A DNA stretch of 20,180 nucleotides from JALHTG01 sp964528315 (GTDB lineage: Archaea > Thermoproteota > Bathyarchaeia > 40CM-2-53-6 > JALHTG01), in the NCBI GenBank assembly GCA_964528315.1, contig CAZGRO010000010.1, forward strand, positions 1-20,180, read 5' to 3'. The translations under genes and the position numbers were made by a program. Of this stretch, positions 1 to 7,704 are shown piece after piece. A model generated the notes under the pieces. That model ran no database searches, had not been told where the DNA came from, and worked only from the letters and a program-made list of their open reading frames with translations. The stretch's first letter is position 1, and each line of letters starts with the position of its first letter.

Positions 1-611
1 TCGTTGACTGCGTGAATGATGCCGTTCAATTCAATCCCACATTTCCTCTGAATGTTCATGAGATAAGGGCGGGAAGAGTCTGTGACACCAGGCTCTATGA
101 GATTCATTCAGCTTGGGTGGATCATGTGGTTCCTTGCTTAGCATATTCCTTTGTCGAGAAACCCAAGCCTGGCAAGTTCAACGTAAAAGCAGCCAGAAAA
201 CTACATGTACCTGAAGGGCCTCTCTGGAAGGCTCTTCAAATAGGAAAGACGGTGAGAGTTAGGGGAAGGATGATTCGCCCCAGGCTTGTTGTGGGTCCTC
301 CAAAGCCAGGTTGCAAGATTGTCTACGCGACTGATACGAGGCCCTGTGATGAAACCGTCAGACTAGCTTCAAAAGCAAATATCCTAATTCATGACTCATC
401 TTTTGACAGTTCTCTTGAAGAAAAGGCCAGTCTAGACGGACATTCGACCGCTGCTCAAGCAGCAAGAATCGCCAAGAAAGCAAAAGCGAGAAAGCTGATT
501 CTCACACACATAAGCGCCAGGTACAGAAACCCAGCGGTTCTACTTAGAGAATCTAGAAAGATATTTCCGAAGACAGCAGTAGCAAGCGACCTTATGACTA
601 TTGACCTGTAG
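1..611 (+). CDS. rnz: Ribonuclease Z (tRNA 3' endonuclease), 3' part only
   Basis: RNase Z is a zinc-dependent metallo-beta-lactamase-fold nuclease that removes 3' trailers from pre-tRNAs. The frame is open to base 1, so the gene enters from outside; the GTG at 12 is unlikely to be the real start. About 200 of the usual ~305 residues are present, and the N-terminal HxHxDH motif is outside the window. Visible family features, counted from the GTG codon: the exosite-like segment ending in KPKPGKFN (about 50-57), the metal-ligand Asp in YATDTRP (D108), the DGHSTAAQAA block (H144) and the C-terminal LTHISARY histidine (H166). The 3' end overlaps the convergent isomerase gene by 14 bases. The family call is firm; only completeness is in doubt. 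Confidence 0.9.
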   Translation, partial: VDCVNDAVQFNPTFPLNVHEIRAGRVCDTRLYEIHSAWVDHVVPCLAYSFVEKPKPGKFNVKAARKLHVPEGPLWKALQIGKTVRVRGRMIRPRLVVGPPKPGCKIVYATDTRPCDETVRLASKANILIHDSSFDSSLEEKASLDGHSTAAQAARIAKKAKARKLILTHISARYRNPAVLLRESRKIFPKTAVASDLMTIDL

Positions 612-1386
612 GACTACCCAGCAATTCTCGAAGACGTTCAAGGCTCACGTCTACGCCCTTGGTTGATTCAACCACCACGGTCCGACATGAACTTTCTCTG
701 ATTCGCTTGGCTAAAACCTTCCAGTCTACTGTACCCTTGCCGACCTCATCGTGCGAATCAACTTTACCATTGTTGTCGTGTGCGTGGATGTGGACAACCA
801 CGTTTCCTAGCCTATCCAGAAACTCCACCGCTCCACACGACGTGTTAGCGTGCCCTATGTCCAAGACCATCTTGAAACAGTTCTTTCCTGACTCTTCGCT
901 TATTCTGTCGAAAGACTCAGGATCATCCATCAGAAGTGAAAGCCCTCTAGGCATGTTTTCGATACACACATTCACACCCCGTTCTTCCCCCATATCCGTC
1001 ATTTCGACAATTCCATCTATGTTCAGTCGCCATTCTCTCTCAGGATAGAATGTTGTCAATGAACCACGTTGCCCCGGGTGCATGACCCAAGCAACCGCTT
1101 CAAGCTCAGACGCGTGAAGCAGTGATTCCCGAAGCCGCTTCATAGATATACTACGCATCTCCGGTGTCAGTGACGCGATGTTAAGGTCAGCAAATGGTGC
1201 ATGCACTGTGAACTCCAGATTCTTCTCTTTCTTCAGTTTCTTAAGGGCCTGGATTCTCTGATTGTTGAGCTTCAGACCACCTTCGTCAACGACCTCCCAA
1301 ATCGGCACATTGTGAAGCTCAATTGAGCGAAGGAGTAGTTCAAAGGATTTTGCCATCAAGTACAAGGAAGAAAGACCAAGCTGCAT
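598..1386 (-). CDS. Sugar phosphate isomerase/epimerase-like TIM barrel (AP endonuclease 2 family)
   Basis: This 262-residue protein has the layout of the xylose isomerase-like/AP endonuclease 2 TIM-barrel family. Candidate metal ligands lie at the usual strand ends: H62 (VHAPF), H103 (MHPG), E143 (IENMPRG), D176 and H179 (LDIGH), H201/H203/D204 (HIHAHD) and E240 (VVVES). The family holds both sugar isomerases and endonuclease IV-like enzymes, and the substrate cannot be read from sequence. The ATG at 1386 fits, because strand 1 starts right after it. It is the last gene of a minus-strand operon, 29 bases after UPF0201. Its 3' end overlaps the convergent RNase Z gene by 14 bases. A metabolic role is more likely than DNA repair because the length and end motifs differ from typical endonuclease IV. 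Confidence 0.82.
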   Translation of the reverse strand: MQLGLSSLYLMAKSFELLLRSIELHNVPIWEVVDEGGLKLNNQRIQALKKLKKEKNLEFTVHAPFADLNIASLTPEMRSISMKRLRESLLHASELEAVAWVMHPGQRGSLTTFYPEREWRLNIDGIVEMTDMGEERGVNVCIENMPRGLSLLMDDPESFDRISEESGKNCFKMVLDIGHANTSCGAVEFLDRLGNVVVHIHAHDNNGKVDSHDEVGKGTVDWKVLAKRIRESSCRTVVVESTKGVDVSLERLRELLGSPTGQ

Positions 1387-1415
1387 GTTTCGTCTTGTCT
1401 CTTTGACGCCCTAGA

Positions 1416-1820
1416 TTACCTCGACCTCGGAGCAATCCAGTCAATAACAGATTCCGGATCGTCACATTTGATCTCCATTCTTATCAAGCCTAGCGGAGGT
1501 TCCTCGTTTAGCTCCACGAGGGATATGTGGTTTACATACGCCACCTGCTTATTCACTCCGAAGCGAAGTGTCTTTCCAGCGATGCCAGAGTAAAGCAGAG
1601 ACCTTGCAGCGTCTCTTATCCTATCTTGTATGAGAAGCGCTTGAAGCGGAACCAGCGAATCCAGCTTCTGCGTTCTAGCCCTGAGCAGCAAAGTCTCTCT
1701 CCCTAGATCGACCTTTTCCATGGTGCAATCTCTCAGTACGGCTGCTAACGCTTTTTCGACCTTCTTCTGATCTTCAGTTGGATTGACCGTTGCCTCTGCT
1801 ACGATCTCTATTCTATTCAC
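1416..1820 (-). CDS. UPF0201 family protein (archaeal, function unknown)
   Basis: From the GTG at 1820 this gives 134 residues matching my recollection of the archaeal UPF0201 pattern: an opening RIEIVAEATVNPTED, a central LQALLIQDRIRDAARS, a conserved segment around NKQVAYV, then PLGLIRMEI and a final DWIAP. The frame is open further upstream to 1871, but the GTG is preferred because family members begin just before the EIVAEA strand. This start overlaps the end of the UPF0200 gene by 8 bases (shared GTGAATAG), which implies translational coupling. In Archaeoglobus the two families occur as one fused protein, so the adjacency is meaningful. The biochemical function is not established. Soluble, with no membrane segment. 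Confidence 0.85.
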   Translation of the reverse strand: MNRIEIVAEATVNPTEDQKKVEKALAAVLRDCTMEKVDLGRETLLLRARTQKLDSLVPLQALLIQDRIRDAARSLLYSGIAGKTLRFGVNKQVAYVNHISLVELNEEPPLGLIRMEIKCDDPESVIDWIAPRSR

Positions 1821-2364
1821 AGCACAAAACCAATTGGAGAATTGATCGAGCGTTGTCCTGGAACTCGTCAATAGTTCCTTCGTTGATTATCATCTCGTCC
1901 GCAAGTGCAACCATCTTGCCCACGCCCACATTTAGCTCTCTTCTATCTCTGCTCTCGAATTCCTCCCACGTACTGGGATCATCTTCTCGTCCTCTGGCGT
2001 CAAGTCGCTCATAACGTGTTTGTGGCGACGCATGAATTCCAATAAGTGTCACAGTACGATATCTTGCTCGAAGCTCATCAATCTCCTCCGGATTCCTCAC
2101 TCCCTCAACAATGACAATGTTACAATCAGAGGAATCGATCTTCGGCGCTAGTTTCTTGGAGATCACCGCTGGCCCGTCTTCTTCACGAATCTTCAGCATG
2201 ACCGCTCCCGTGCTTTCGAGCGTCAGGGGAAGCCCTCTTCTTCTCGTTTCCTCTCTGACCACGTCTCCGCATACAAAGACAGGAATGCCGTAGGATGCTG
2301 CAACCTCGGAGAATAGGCCTTTTCCAGACCCCGGCAGTCCTGCAGTTGCGATTATTCTTTTCAA
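1813..2364 (-). CDS. UPF0200 P-loop nucleotide kinase-like protein
   Basis: A 183-residue P-loop protein similar to nucleotide and dephospho-CoA kinases. The Walker A motif is GLPGSGKG at residues 9-16. A second conserved hydrophobic strand ends in VIVEGVRNPEEIDEL, where the mobile acidic/arginine segment of the kinase fold is expected, and RDRRE lies in the lid-like region. This matches archaeal UPF0200, annotated as related to dephospho-CoA kinase but of unproven substrate. The TTG start at 2364 overlaps the stop of the radical SAM gene by 4 bases (TTGA), and its own end overlaps the UPF0201 start by 8 bases, so three genes are tightly coupled. A TTG start is supported by the match to the family N-terminus (MKRIIATAGLPGSGKG). 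Confidence 0.88.
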   Translation of the reverse strand: MKRIIATAGLPGSGKGLFSEVAASYGIPVFVCGDVVREETRRRGLPLTLESTGAVMLKIREEDGPAVISKKLAPKIDSSDCNIVIVEGVRNPEEIDELRARYRTVTLIGIHASPQTRYERLDARGREDDPSTWEEFESRDRRELNVGVGKMVALADEMIINEGTIDEFQDNARSILQLVLCCE

Positions 2365-3119
2365 GGCTGAATCGTCTCTTCACCGCGTTCCTTTGTGCGA
2401 ATTCTCACTTCTCTTGCTCCGCACTCCAATGCGACTCTAGCGAGTCTCGTGAGCGTCTCCCTACTGGGAGGTGTCACATTCTTGAAGTTTTGGTCTAGTA
2501 TATCGCCTTCGGGGCTGAATTGCTGAAGCACGTACAAATGAGCTCTAGCTATTTCGTTTGACACTTCTCGTATCTCTTCCTCTTGATCGACCAGGCCTGG
2601 CACTATTGTTGTACGGGCCTCCAATGTGATCCCTGCTTTGAGGCATTTCTCCATGGTCGCTTTGACATTTCGAACGGCTGCTTCTCCCAGTTCCCCCTGG
2701 CCAATTGCTCTACCGTATGGCTCAGGATCAAGGCGTGCTTTCACATCCAGAGCCACATAATCAAGCAAACCGTCTTGGATCATGTCGCTGATGACTTGGG
2801 GGTTGCTGCCATTCGTGTTTAGGAATACTTTGAGACCTAGAGCCTTCGCTTTTCTGGCCAGCTCTTTCAAAGCCTCAGCCTGCAGACATGGCTCCCCGCC
2901 CGTGAATCCTGCCGCGTCAACTATGCCCAGGTTCCTTCGGAGCCTTTCAACAATGTCGTCAGTGTCCAGTTCCTTGCCGGACTCCAAAGGTATGAGGCTG
3001 GCGTTCTGACAATAGGGGCATCTGAAGTTGCAGCCAGCAAAGAAGGTCATAGAGGTGATTCTGCCGTACCAGTCAATTGTGGAGAGATCAACAGTTCCGC
3101 CGATCCTGGCCTTCGTCAA
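2361..3119 (-). CDS. Radical SAM activating enzyme, NrdG/pyruvate formate-lyase activase type
   Basis: This 252-residue protein has the radical SAM cluster motif CxxxCxxC at C30, C34 and C37 (CNFRCPYC) and the GGEP S-adenosylmethionine-binding motif at residues 74-77. Family members activate glycyl-radical enzymes, such as the anaerobic ribonucleotide reductase, by abstracting a hydrogen from the partner's glycine. The short length and the N-terminal strand DLSTIDWYGRI resemble the archaeal NrdG-like activases rather than MoaA-type enzymes. No glycyl-radical partner is in the window, so the target is unknown. The start is a TTG at 3119; I see no ATG nearby in frame. It lies 66 bases after the PRC-barrel gene and overlaps UPF0200 by 4 bases. 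Confidence 0.88.
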   Translation of the reverse strand: MTKARIGGTVDLSTIDWYGRITSMTFFAGCNFRCPYCQNASLIPLESGKELDTDDIVERLRRNLGIVDAAGFTGGEPCLQAEALKELARKAKALGLKVFLNTNGSNPQVISDMIQDGLLDYVALDVKARLDPEPYGRAIGQGELGEAAVRNVKATMEKCLKAGITLEARTTIVPGLVDQEEEIREVSNEIARAHLYVLQQFSPEGDILDQNFKNVTPPSRETLTRLARVALECGAREVRIRTKERGEETIQP

Positions 3120-3185
3120 ATTCCAATTTTCCTTGCAGTTGATGGCCTGGCTGTTCCTCGTGCACGATGTTACTTGGGACAGAGT

Positions 3186-3551
3186 TCACTTGATACTGGT
3201 GCCGCACTTGGGGCAGAACTTTGCGTGCGCAGGGGCATTGAACTTGCAGTTCGGGCAGACGTGTGTTAGCGGAGCAGCAGGGGGAGTTGGAGCTGGTTGT
3301 GTTTGAGCAGGAGCTGGTGGGGTTTCAACTTGCTTATTCAGAAGAACAACATCTTCAATCGACTGTATGCTACTCCATGTCAACTCAACGTCAGTCATGG
3401 CTTTGGTGGAGACGAATAGGACCATTTGCTTCTCATTAGTGTCTACTCCTACGTCTTTCACTGTGCCAACAAGAGAACCCTTCACATCTATCACTTGCAT
3501 TCCGAACAGCTTCTGGCCTGAGATGACTTTCTTCTTAGGTGAACCACTCAA
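3186..3551 (-). CDS. PRC-barrel protein with C-terminal zinc ribbon
   Basis: A small soluble protein with two parts. The first ~70 residues form a PRC-barrel-like beta domain (GQKLFGMQVIDVKGSLVGTV, then VELTWSSIQSI). A proline/alanine/glutamine-rich linker follows, and a zinc ribbon closes the protein (CPNC...CPKC with 13 residues between the pairs). PRC barrels in archaea often serve in RNA processing or as adaptors; no specific role can be read here. A TTG at 3560 gives 124 residues, but the TTG at 3551 is preferred: an AGAGG Shine-Dalgarno-like stretch lies 9 bases before it and abuts the upstream TTG too closely. It is probably the first gene of the minus-strand operon running to 598. Confidence 0.75.
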   Translation of the reverse strand: MSGSPKKKVISGQKLFGMQVIDVKGSLVGTVKDVGVDTNEKQMVLFVSTKAMTDVELTWSSIQSIEDVVLLNKQVETPPAPAQTQPAPTPPAAPLTHVCPNCKFNAPAHAKFCPKCGTSIK

Positions 3552-3617
3552 CTGCCGCAACCTCTTTGAGAGTTATGCTTCGGCGCCTCTCGCCTGGGCC
3601 TACATTAGTTGTTTTTG

Positions 3618-3884
3618 ATGCTTATTTGTGTTGCCGGTTCACGGACAGAGGTGTGGACAATAGAGTTAGCCTTGGAGCGGGATAGGGCTGTGTATGCATG
3701 TGTAGGCTGCAATGGCCAGCTGGATGAGGAAATAGCTTGGTTTGAAGACGAGGTTCGTGTCTCAGTCCGCAGCAGCTGTGACGATGTACTTATCAGTGAA
3801 CGGTCTGTTCTAAGGCACATGATTAACTATTCGGGGGTCATCCAGTATGGAAGCGTCAAGGGATGTGGACGGGTCCTACGATGA
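3618..3884 (+). CDS. Small hypothetical protein, coupled to the next gene
   Basis: A frame of about 88 residues, acidic and fairly polar, with no recognised domain. It contains one CxxC (CVGC) and many Glu/Asp/Arg residues. The main support is that its TGA overlaps the ATG of the next gene as ATGA, the usual sign of translational coupling. The ATG at 3618 is the chosen start; a TTG at 3609 is also possible. No clear ribosome-binding site precedes it. A competing minus-strand frame over 3605-3820 has less natural composition. It could still be non-coding sequence between two divergent operons. Confidence 0.4.
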   Translation: MLICVAGSRTEVWTIELALERDRAVYACVGCNGQLDEEIAWFEDEVRVSVRSSCDDVLISERSVLRHMINYSGVIQYGSVKGCGRVLR

Positions 3885-4300
3885 AACGAAAGACTGCTTC
3901 TGTCGTATTGCTCATCTTCGCAGCGTCGGCCTTTTGCGCCAGTATGCTTCTTTGTTTCAGACGCGACACAAGGTCAATGGTTGAGCGCATTAGAGACGAA
4001 ATCATGGAGGAGATCAAGGCAAAACATCCAGAGACGAAGCAATTCATCATGGACCTTGCATGGTCAGGAGGACGAGTTGCATCGACTGACGTAGTAGGTG
4101 CAGAAACCTACGAGTACCAGGCGAAAGGATGGATTGTCACGGTAAAACACCCTGTGACGCCTAATCCTGAATACTCCGTTACAGCAGACTACTCAGTCTC
4201 GCGTTTGCCGGGGTATGTAGGCATCCCATATCGCATTGTCTGGCAAGGCATGTACCGCGATGGAGTCATCACGGAAGGTAGCTACATGTTCGCTCAATAA
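3881..4300 (+). CDS. Hypothetical membrane-anchored or secreted protein
   Basis: A 139-residue protein starting at ATG 3881. The N-terminus is MKRK followed by a hydrophobic segment of about 20 residues (about 7-26), either a signal anchor or a signal peptide. The remaining ~110 residues are soluble, with beta-rich spacing (YEYQAKGWIVTVKH, EYSVTADYSV, PYRIVWQGMYRDG), so an extracellular small beta domain is likely. I do not recognise the family. The ATG overlaps the stop of the upstream small frame. The following 116 bases hold no gene before the ABC exporter. Confidence 0.65.
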   Translation: MKRKTASVVLLIFAASAFCASMLLCFRRDTRSMVERIRDEIMEEIKAKHPETKQFIMDLAWSGGRVASTDVVGAETYEYQAKGWIVTVKHPVTPNPEYSVTADYSVSRLPGYVGIPYRIVWQGMYRDGVITEGSYMFAQ

Positions 4301-4373
4301 CCGAGTGGCCTCTTCTCTTTAGTAAGCTGATTCTACGCGACACTATGGCATCGTTTGGCATGCAGCTGCGCGA

Positions 4374-4386
4374 CAGTTAATTAGCT
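4374..4386 (+). promoter_or_regulatory. Possible TATA box for the ABC-2 exporter operon
   Basis: An AT-rich AGTTAATTAGC stretch is centred about 36 bases before the ATG at 4417. An archaeal start about 26 bases downstream would give a transcript with a leader of ten bases or less, which fits the absence of a good Shine-Dalgarno sequence before this gene. The match to a consensus box is only moderate. Confidence 0.25.
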
Positions 4387-4416
4387 GCCTCGATCCAGTT
4401 ATCGGGATCACACAAC

Positions 4417-5388
4417 ATGAGCTGGTCAATAGAAACAGTCGATTTGACAAAGAGATACGGTGATCTTACTGCAGTTGACCGGTTGAATATCAAGGTTGAG
4501 CACGGTGAGATCTTTGGCTTGCTCGGGCCGAACGGTGCAGGAAAGACTACCGTCATATCGATGTTGTGCACTATGCTTAGGCCCAGTGAGGGAAGGGCAA
4601 AGGTCAATGGGTTTGACGTGGTTTCCCAACCTGACAATGTTCGAAAATCAATCGGAATAGTCTTCCAGGAGCCGAGTGTGGACGATGAGCTCACTGGGTT
4701 AGAGAACCTGCAGCTTCACGCAATGTGGTACGGCGTCCCCAGACAGGTCAGACATGAGAGGATAAAGGAAGTTCTGGGACTTATCGGGCTGGAGAACCGC
4801 AAGAACGATCTTGTCAAGACGTATTCTGGAGGCATGCGAAGACGGCTGGAGATAGGCAGAGGTCTAATTCACCATCCTGAGGTTCTATTTCTTGATGAGC
4901 CCACTCTAGGATTGGATCCTCAAACTCGCAGTCAGATTTGGGATTACATCGCTGATCTTGCCAAGAAGGAAGAAATGACCATAGTTTTGACCACCCATTA
5001 TATGGAGGAAGCAGAGGAACTCTGTGATAGAATAGCGATAATCGACCAAGGAAAAGTGGTTGTCCTCGACACTGTGGATGCCTTGAAAGAATCGATCGGC
5101 GGTGACCTGGTATGCCTAAGAAGTCCAAAGCTCAATGTTGAGGCATTCAAGAATCTCGCATATGTCAGAAAAATAGAGGCTGACGAGGACCTACTTGTCC
5201 TAACGGTGCAGAACTCCAGCCAACATCTACAAGAGATCCTTGAGAGAGCTGGAAAGGTAGAGTACATCTCTGTCAGGCCAGCCACGCTCAACGATGTCTT
5301 CCTGCATTTCACCGGAAAGGAGATTCGCACCGAGAGTGGGGAGGGAGGAATCTTCGAACGGATGATGCGTGCGGAGGCAAGAAGATGA
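4417..5388 (+). CDS. ABC-2 type exporter, ATP-binding subunit (DrrA-like)
   Basis: A 323-residue ATPase that powers an ABC-2 exporter. Walker A is GPNGAGKT (37-44), the Q-loop is VFQEP (near 93), the signature is SGGMR (147-151), Walker B is VLFLDE (166-171) and the switch histidine is in TTHYMEEAEE. A C-terminal extension of ~100 residues (about 220-323) with the NDVFLHFTGKEIR ending is typical of the daunorubicin-resistance/NodI-like ATPases. The permease gene follows with an ATGA overlap, so the two form one complex. The substrate cannot be told: drugs, lipids and polysaccharides are all exported by this type. Confidence 0.93.
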   Translation: MSWSIETVDLTKRYGDLTAVDRLNIKVEHGEIFGLLGPNGAGKTTVISMLCTMLRPSEGRAKVNGFDVVSQPDNVRKSIGIVFQEPSVDDELTGLENLQLHAMWYGVPRQVRHERIKEVLGLIGLENRKNDLVKTYSGGMRRRLEIGRGLIHHPEVLFLDEPTLGLDPQTRSQIWDYIADLAKKEEMTIVLTTHYMEEAEELCDRIAIIDQGKVVVLDTVDALKESIGGDLVCLRSPKLNVEAFKNLAYVRKIEADEDLLVLTVQNSSQHLQEILERAGKVEYISVRPATLNDVFLHFTGKEIRTESGEGGIFERMMRAEARR

Positions 5389-6131
5389 GTGTCTTCGAAG
5401 CGATCTATGGAATTTGGCTTCGAGAGTTCAAGGTCTTCAGAAGAGAGAAGTCCAGAGTCATAACCTCACTGTTCACCCCTCTTCTTTGGATATTCGGATT
5501 TGGAGGAGGACTGGGACCCAACGTTTCCATCAAGGACGTAAACTACCAGGTCTTCATCTATCCAGGAATTCTTGCAATGAGCATCCTCTTCACCTCAGTC
5601 TTCTTCGGAGTTTACATTGTATGGGATAGAAAGATCGACATCCTCAAGGAGATCCTGGTTGCGCCCATCTCCAGAACTGCGATATTCGTTGGAAAGATGC
5701 TTGGGGGGATAACTGATTCCATGATTCAAGGCACGATAATGCTCTTGATCGGCGTGGCCCTGGGCGTCTCTTTCACACCTGTTGCCACATTGCTGGCCTT
5801 GCTGTTTCTGCTCGTGCTCGCGATAGGCCTTGTGAGTCTTGGACTAATGCTGGGGTCTGTTCTGACAAGTCCTGAATCGTTCGGAACAATCGTAAGCTTT
5901 CTTGTCTTCCCTCTTTTCTTCTTCAGCGGAGCCCTATACCCTCTCGAGAATCTACCACCTTGGCTAATGCTTCTCACTTATATTGATCCGGTCACCTATG
6001 GCGTTGACGGGATCCGGGCAGTTCTCCTAGGAACCTCAAGGTTTCCAGTACTCGTCGACCTCTTGATCCTCGTGGCATTCGCCTTCACTATGATTGAGAT
6101 AGGCACCGTCTTTTTCAAGAGGATGCAGTAG
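5385..6131 (+). CDS. ABC-2 type exporter, permease subunit (DrrB-like)
   Basis: A 248-residue membrane protein with about six hydrophobic segments: FTPLLWIFGFGGGLG, the LAMSILFTSVFFGVYIVW helix, two long helices around residues 105-155, one around 163-190, and a C-terminal helix before the final positive residues. The conserved ABC-2 core is visible (RKIDILKEILVAPISRTAIFVGKML, then FFFSGALYPLENLPPWL and DPVTYGVDGIR). It starts in the ATGA overlap with the ATPase gene. Its stop lies two bases from the end of the convergent minus-strand frame, so both strands share almost no terminator space. Confidence 0.93.
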   Translation: MSVFEAIYGIWLREFKVFRREKSRVITSLFTPLLWIFGFGGGLGPNVSIKDVNYQVFIYPGILAMSILFTSVFFGVYIVWDRKIDILKEILVAPISRTAIFVGKMLGGITDSMIQGTIMLLIGVALGVSFTPVATLLALLFLLVLAIGLVSLGLMLGSVLTSPESFGTIVSFLVFPLFFFSGALYPLENLPPWLMLLTYIDPVTYGVDGIRAVLLGTSRFPVLVDLLILVAFAFTMIEIGTVFFKRMQ

Positions 6132-6133
6132 CC

Positions 6134-6340
6134 TCAACAACCACCTTTCTCAGTGACAGGCTCGATTTTGGATCTGCGACATGTCATGCAAGCCTTGGTT
6201 GCCCAATGAGGAAACGAGGGAGCCAAAAACAAACTGCAACTTCTGCAGGAAAACCTTCGACTAGGCATGCGTTTGCACATTGCTCGAATCGTCAACAGTA
6301 TGATAAACGCTGCAACAGCAAACGCTGCTAGCACGTACAC
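6134..6340 (-). CDS. Putative small membrane-anchored CxxC (zinc-ribbon-like) protein
   Basis: A 68-residue frame starting with GTG at 6340, preceded by a GGGGAG Shine-Dalgarno-like stretch 6 bases upstream. It begins with one membrane helix (YVLAAFAVAAFIILLTIRA), then a basic stretch (CKRMPSRR), then two CxxC pairs (CRSC and CMTC) 17 residues apart, compatible with a zinc ribbon on the cytoplasmic side. It starts 40 bases after the amidase stop on the same strand and may be co-transcribed. The frame stays open upstream over the amidase end, but that part is an overlap shadow. No family is recognised. Confidence 0.5.
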   Translation of the reverse strand: MYVLAAFAVAAFIILLTIRAMCKRMPSRRFSCRSCSLFLAPSFPHWATKACMTCRRSKIEPVTEKGGC

Positions 6341-6380
6341 GTTCGACTCCCCTACTACCGTATTGTGTAGATCGATCTTA

Positions 6381-7653
6381 TTATTCTGTTCTTGATCCCC
6401 ATCTTGGGCCTCGATTCTTCTGCTGCGTTTTTCCAGCAACTGAACCGTTCTCTGAAGTTGCAAACTCGGGTCGCCTATTTCGAAGTTCTGGAGTTGCCTG
6501 CTCAAGAGCATAGGCGAATTGCAGAAGTTGAGCCTCCTTTAGCTTGGGGGCCATCAGCTGTATGCTNNNNNNNNNNNNNNNNNNNNNNNNNNNNNNNNNN
6601 NNNNNNNNNNNNNNNNNNNNNNNNNNNNNNNNNNNNNNNNNNNNNNNNNNNNNNNNNNNNNNNNNNCTTCTCGAGTAACTCTGAATGCTGGGCGGCAGCT
6701 TCCGCGAGGATGAGCGTCGTCGAGATCCTATCTATCAAGTGCGCCGTCTTGATTCTCTTCTCTACCACCTTTGCACCAAGATCCTTGGCTTTTGACATAG
6801 CGTCCTCATAGGCCGACATCGTTTGCTGATCCATGTCCTCAGGGACCAAATCCGAAGATATGGCGATCTTGGTCTCTGTGATCGAATTGTTTCTCGTTAG
6901 GCAAAGGTTTGGAACTGGCACATTCAGGCTTCTAGGGTCATCCATGTCGAATCCTGCCATGGCTTGCAGCACAAGTGCAGCATCAGCGACACTTCGCGTA
7001 ATCGGGCCGACATGATCAAACCCGATTGCCAACGGAAATACCCCTTTGGTACTCACCAAGCCGTACGTTGGTTTCAGTCCAACAAGGCCACAGAAGGCAG
7101 CTGGTATTCGAATGGATCCGCCTGTGTCTGTCCCGGCGGCCGCATAGCACATGCATGAGGCAACGGCAGCTGCAGATCCTCCGCTGGAGCCACCGGGGAT
7201 TCTGTCGAGATCCCAAGGATTCCTAGTAGGCCCGTAGTGTAGGTTGTTTGTCGTTACGCCCAGTGCGAACTCATGTGTGTTCGTCTTACCGAGGACTATT
7301 GCCCCTGCATCTTTGAGGCGTGATACTATTCTGGCGTCATTAAGGGGGACATTGTCTTTGAATATCGCTGATCCGTAGGTTGTTCTGATTCCAGCCGTAT
7401 CGATTATGTCCTTGATTCCTATCGGGACGCCGTGGAGCGGACCTCTGTACTTGCCGTTTCTGATCTCATTTTCTGCGACCTTCGCTGCCTGCCGCGCCTG
7501 ATCTGCTGAGACGGTTACAAATGCATTCAACGCTCTGTTAGACTCGTCGATTTTCCTGAGAGAACACTCGACCAGTTCAACTGGTGAAAGCTCACGCCTT
7601 TTGATCTCGTCACTGAGTTCTAGTATGCTAAGTGAAGATAGATCTTCGGGCAT
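6381..7653 (-). CDS. Amidase (GatA-like amidase signature family), interrupted by assembly gap
   Basis: Amidases of this family hydrolyse amide bonds with a Lys-cisSer-Ser triad; all three are visible: K81 (GIKDIIDT), S156 (GGSSGGS) and S180 (TDTGGSIR), with the cis-Ser/Ser spacing of 24 seen in characterised members. Residues 1-329 run from ATG 7653 (start of MPEDLSSLSIL) to the gap edge at 6667. Beyond the 100-N gap the true C-terminus is in another frame: IQLMAPKLKEAQLLQFAYAL followed by a ~30-residue tail ending at TAA 6381. The C-terminal frame matches the family only if the real gap is a multiple of three bases, and family length suggests roughly 75-100 residues are missing. GatA of the tRNA amidotransferase cannot be excluded, but no gatB or gatC is nearby. 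Confidence 0.85.
6567..6666. other. Assembly gap (100 N) inside the amidase gene
   Basis: Exactly 100 unknown bases, the conventional placeholder for a scaffold gap. The amidase frames on the two sides do not join across 100 bases, so the true length differs and is probably nearer 225-300 bases. Confidence 0.98.
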
Positions 7654-7704
7654 GGATGTAACATCTTCATAGGATGGCTTTGACGGTTTCGGCCCGGCAC
7701 GCAT

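Noticed and set aside
6392..6811. Plus-strand frame crossing gap 1
   Set aside because: Open only because unknown bases are read as open; antisense to the amidase.
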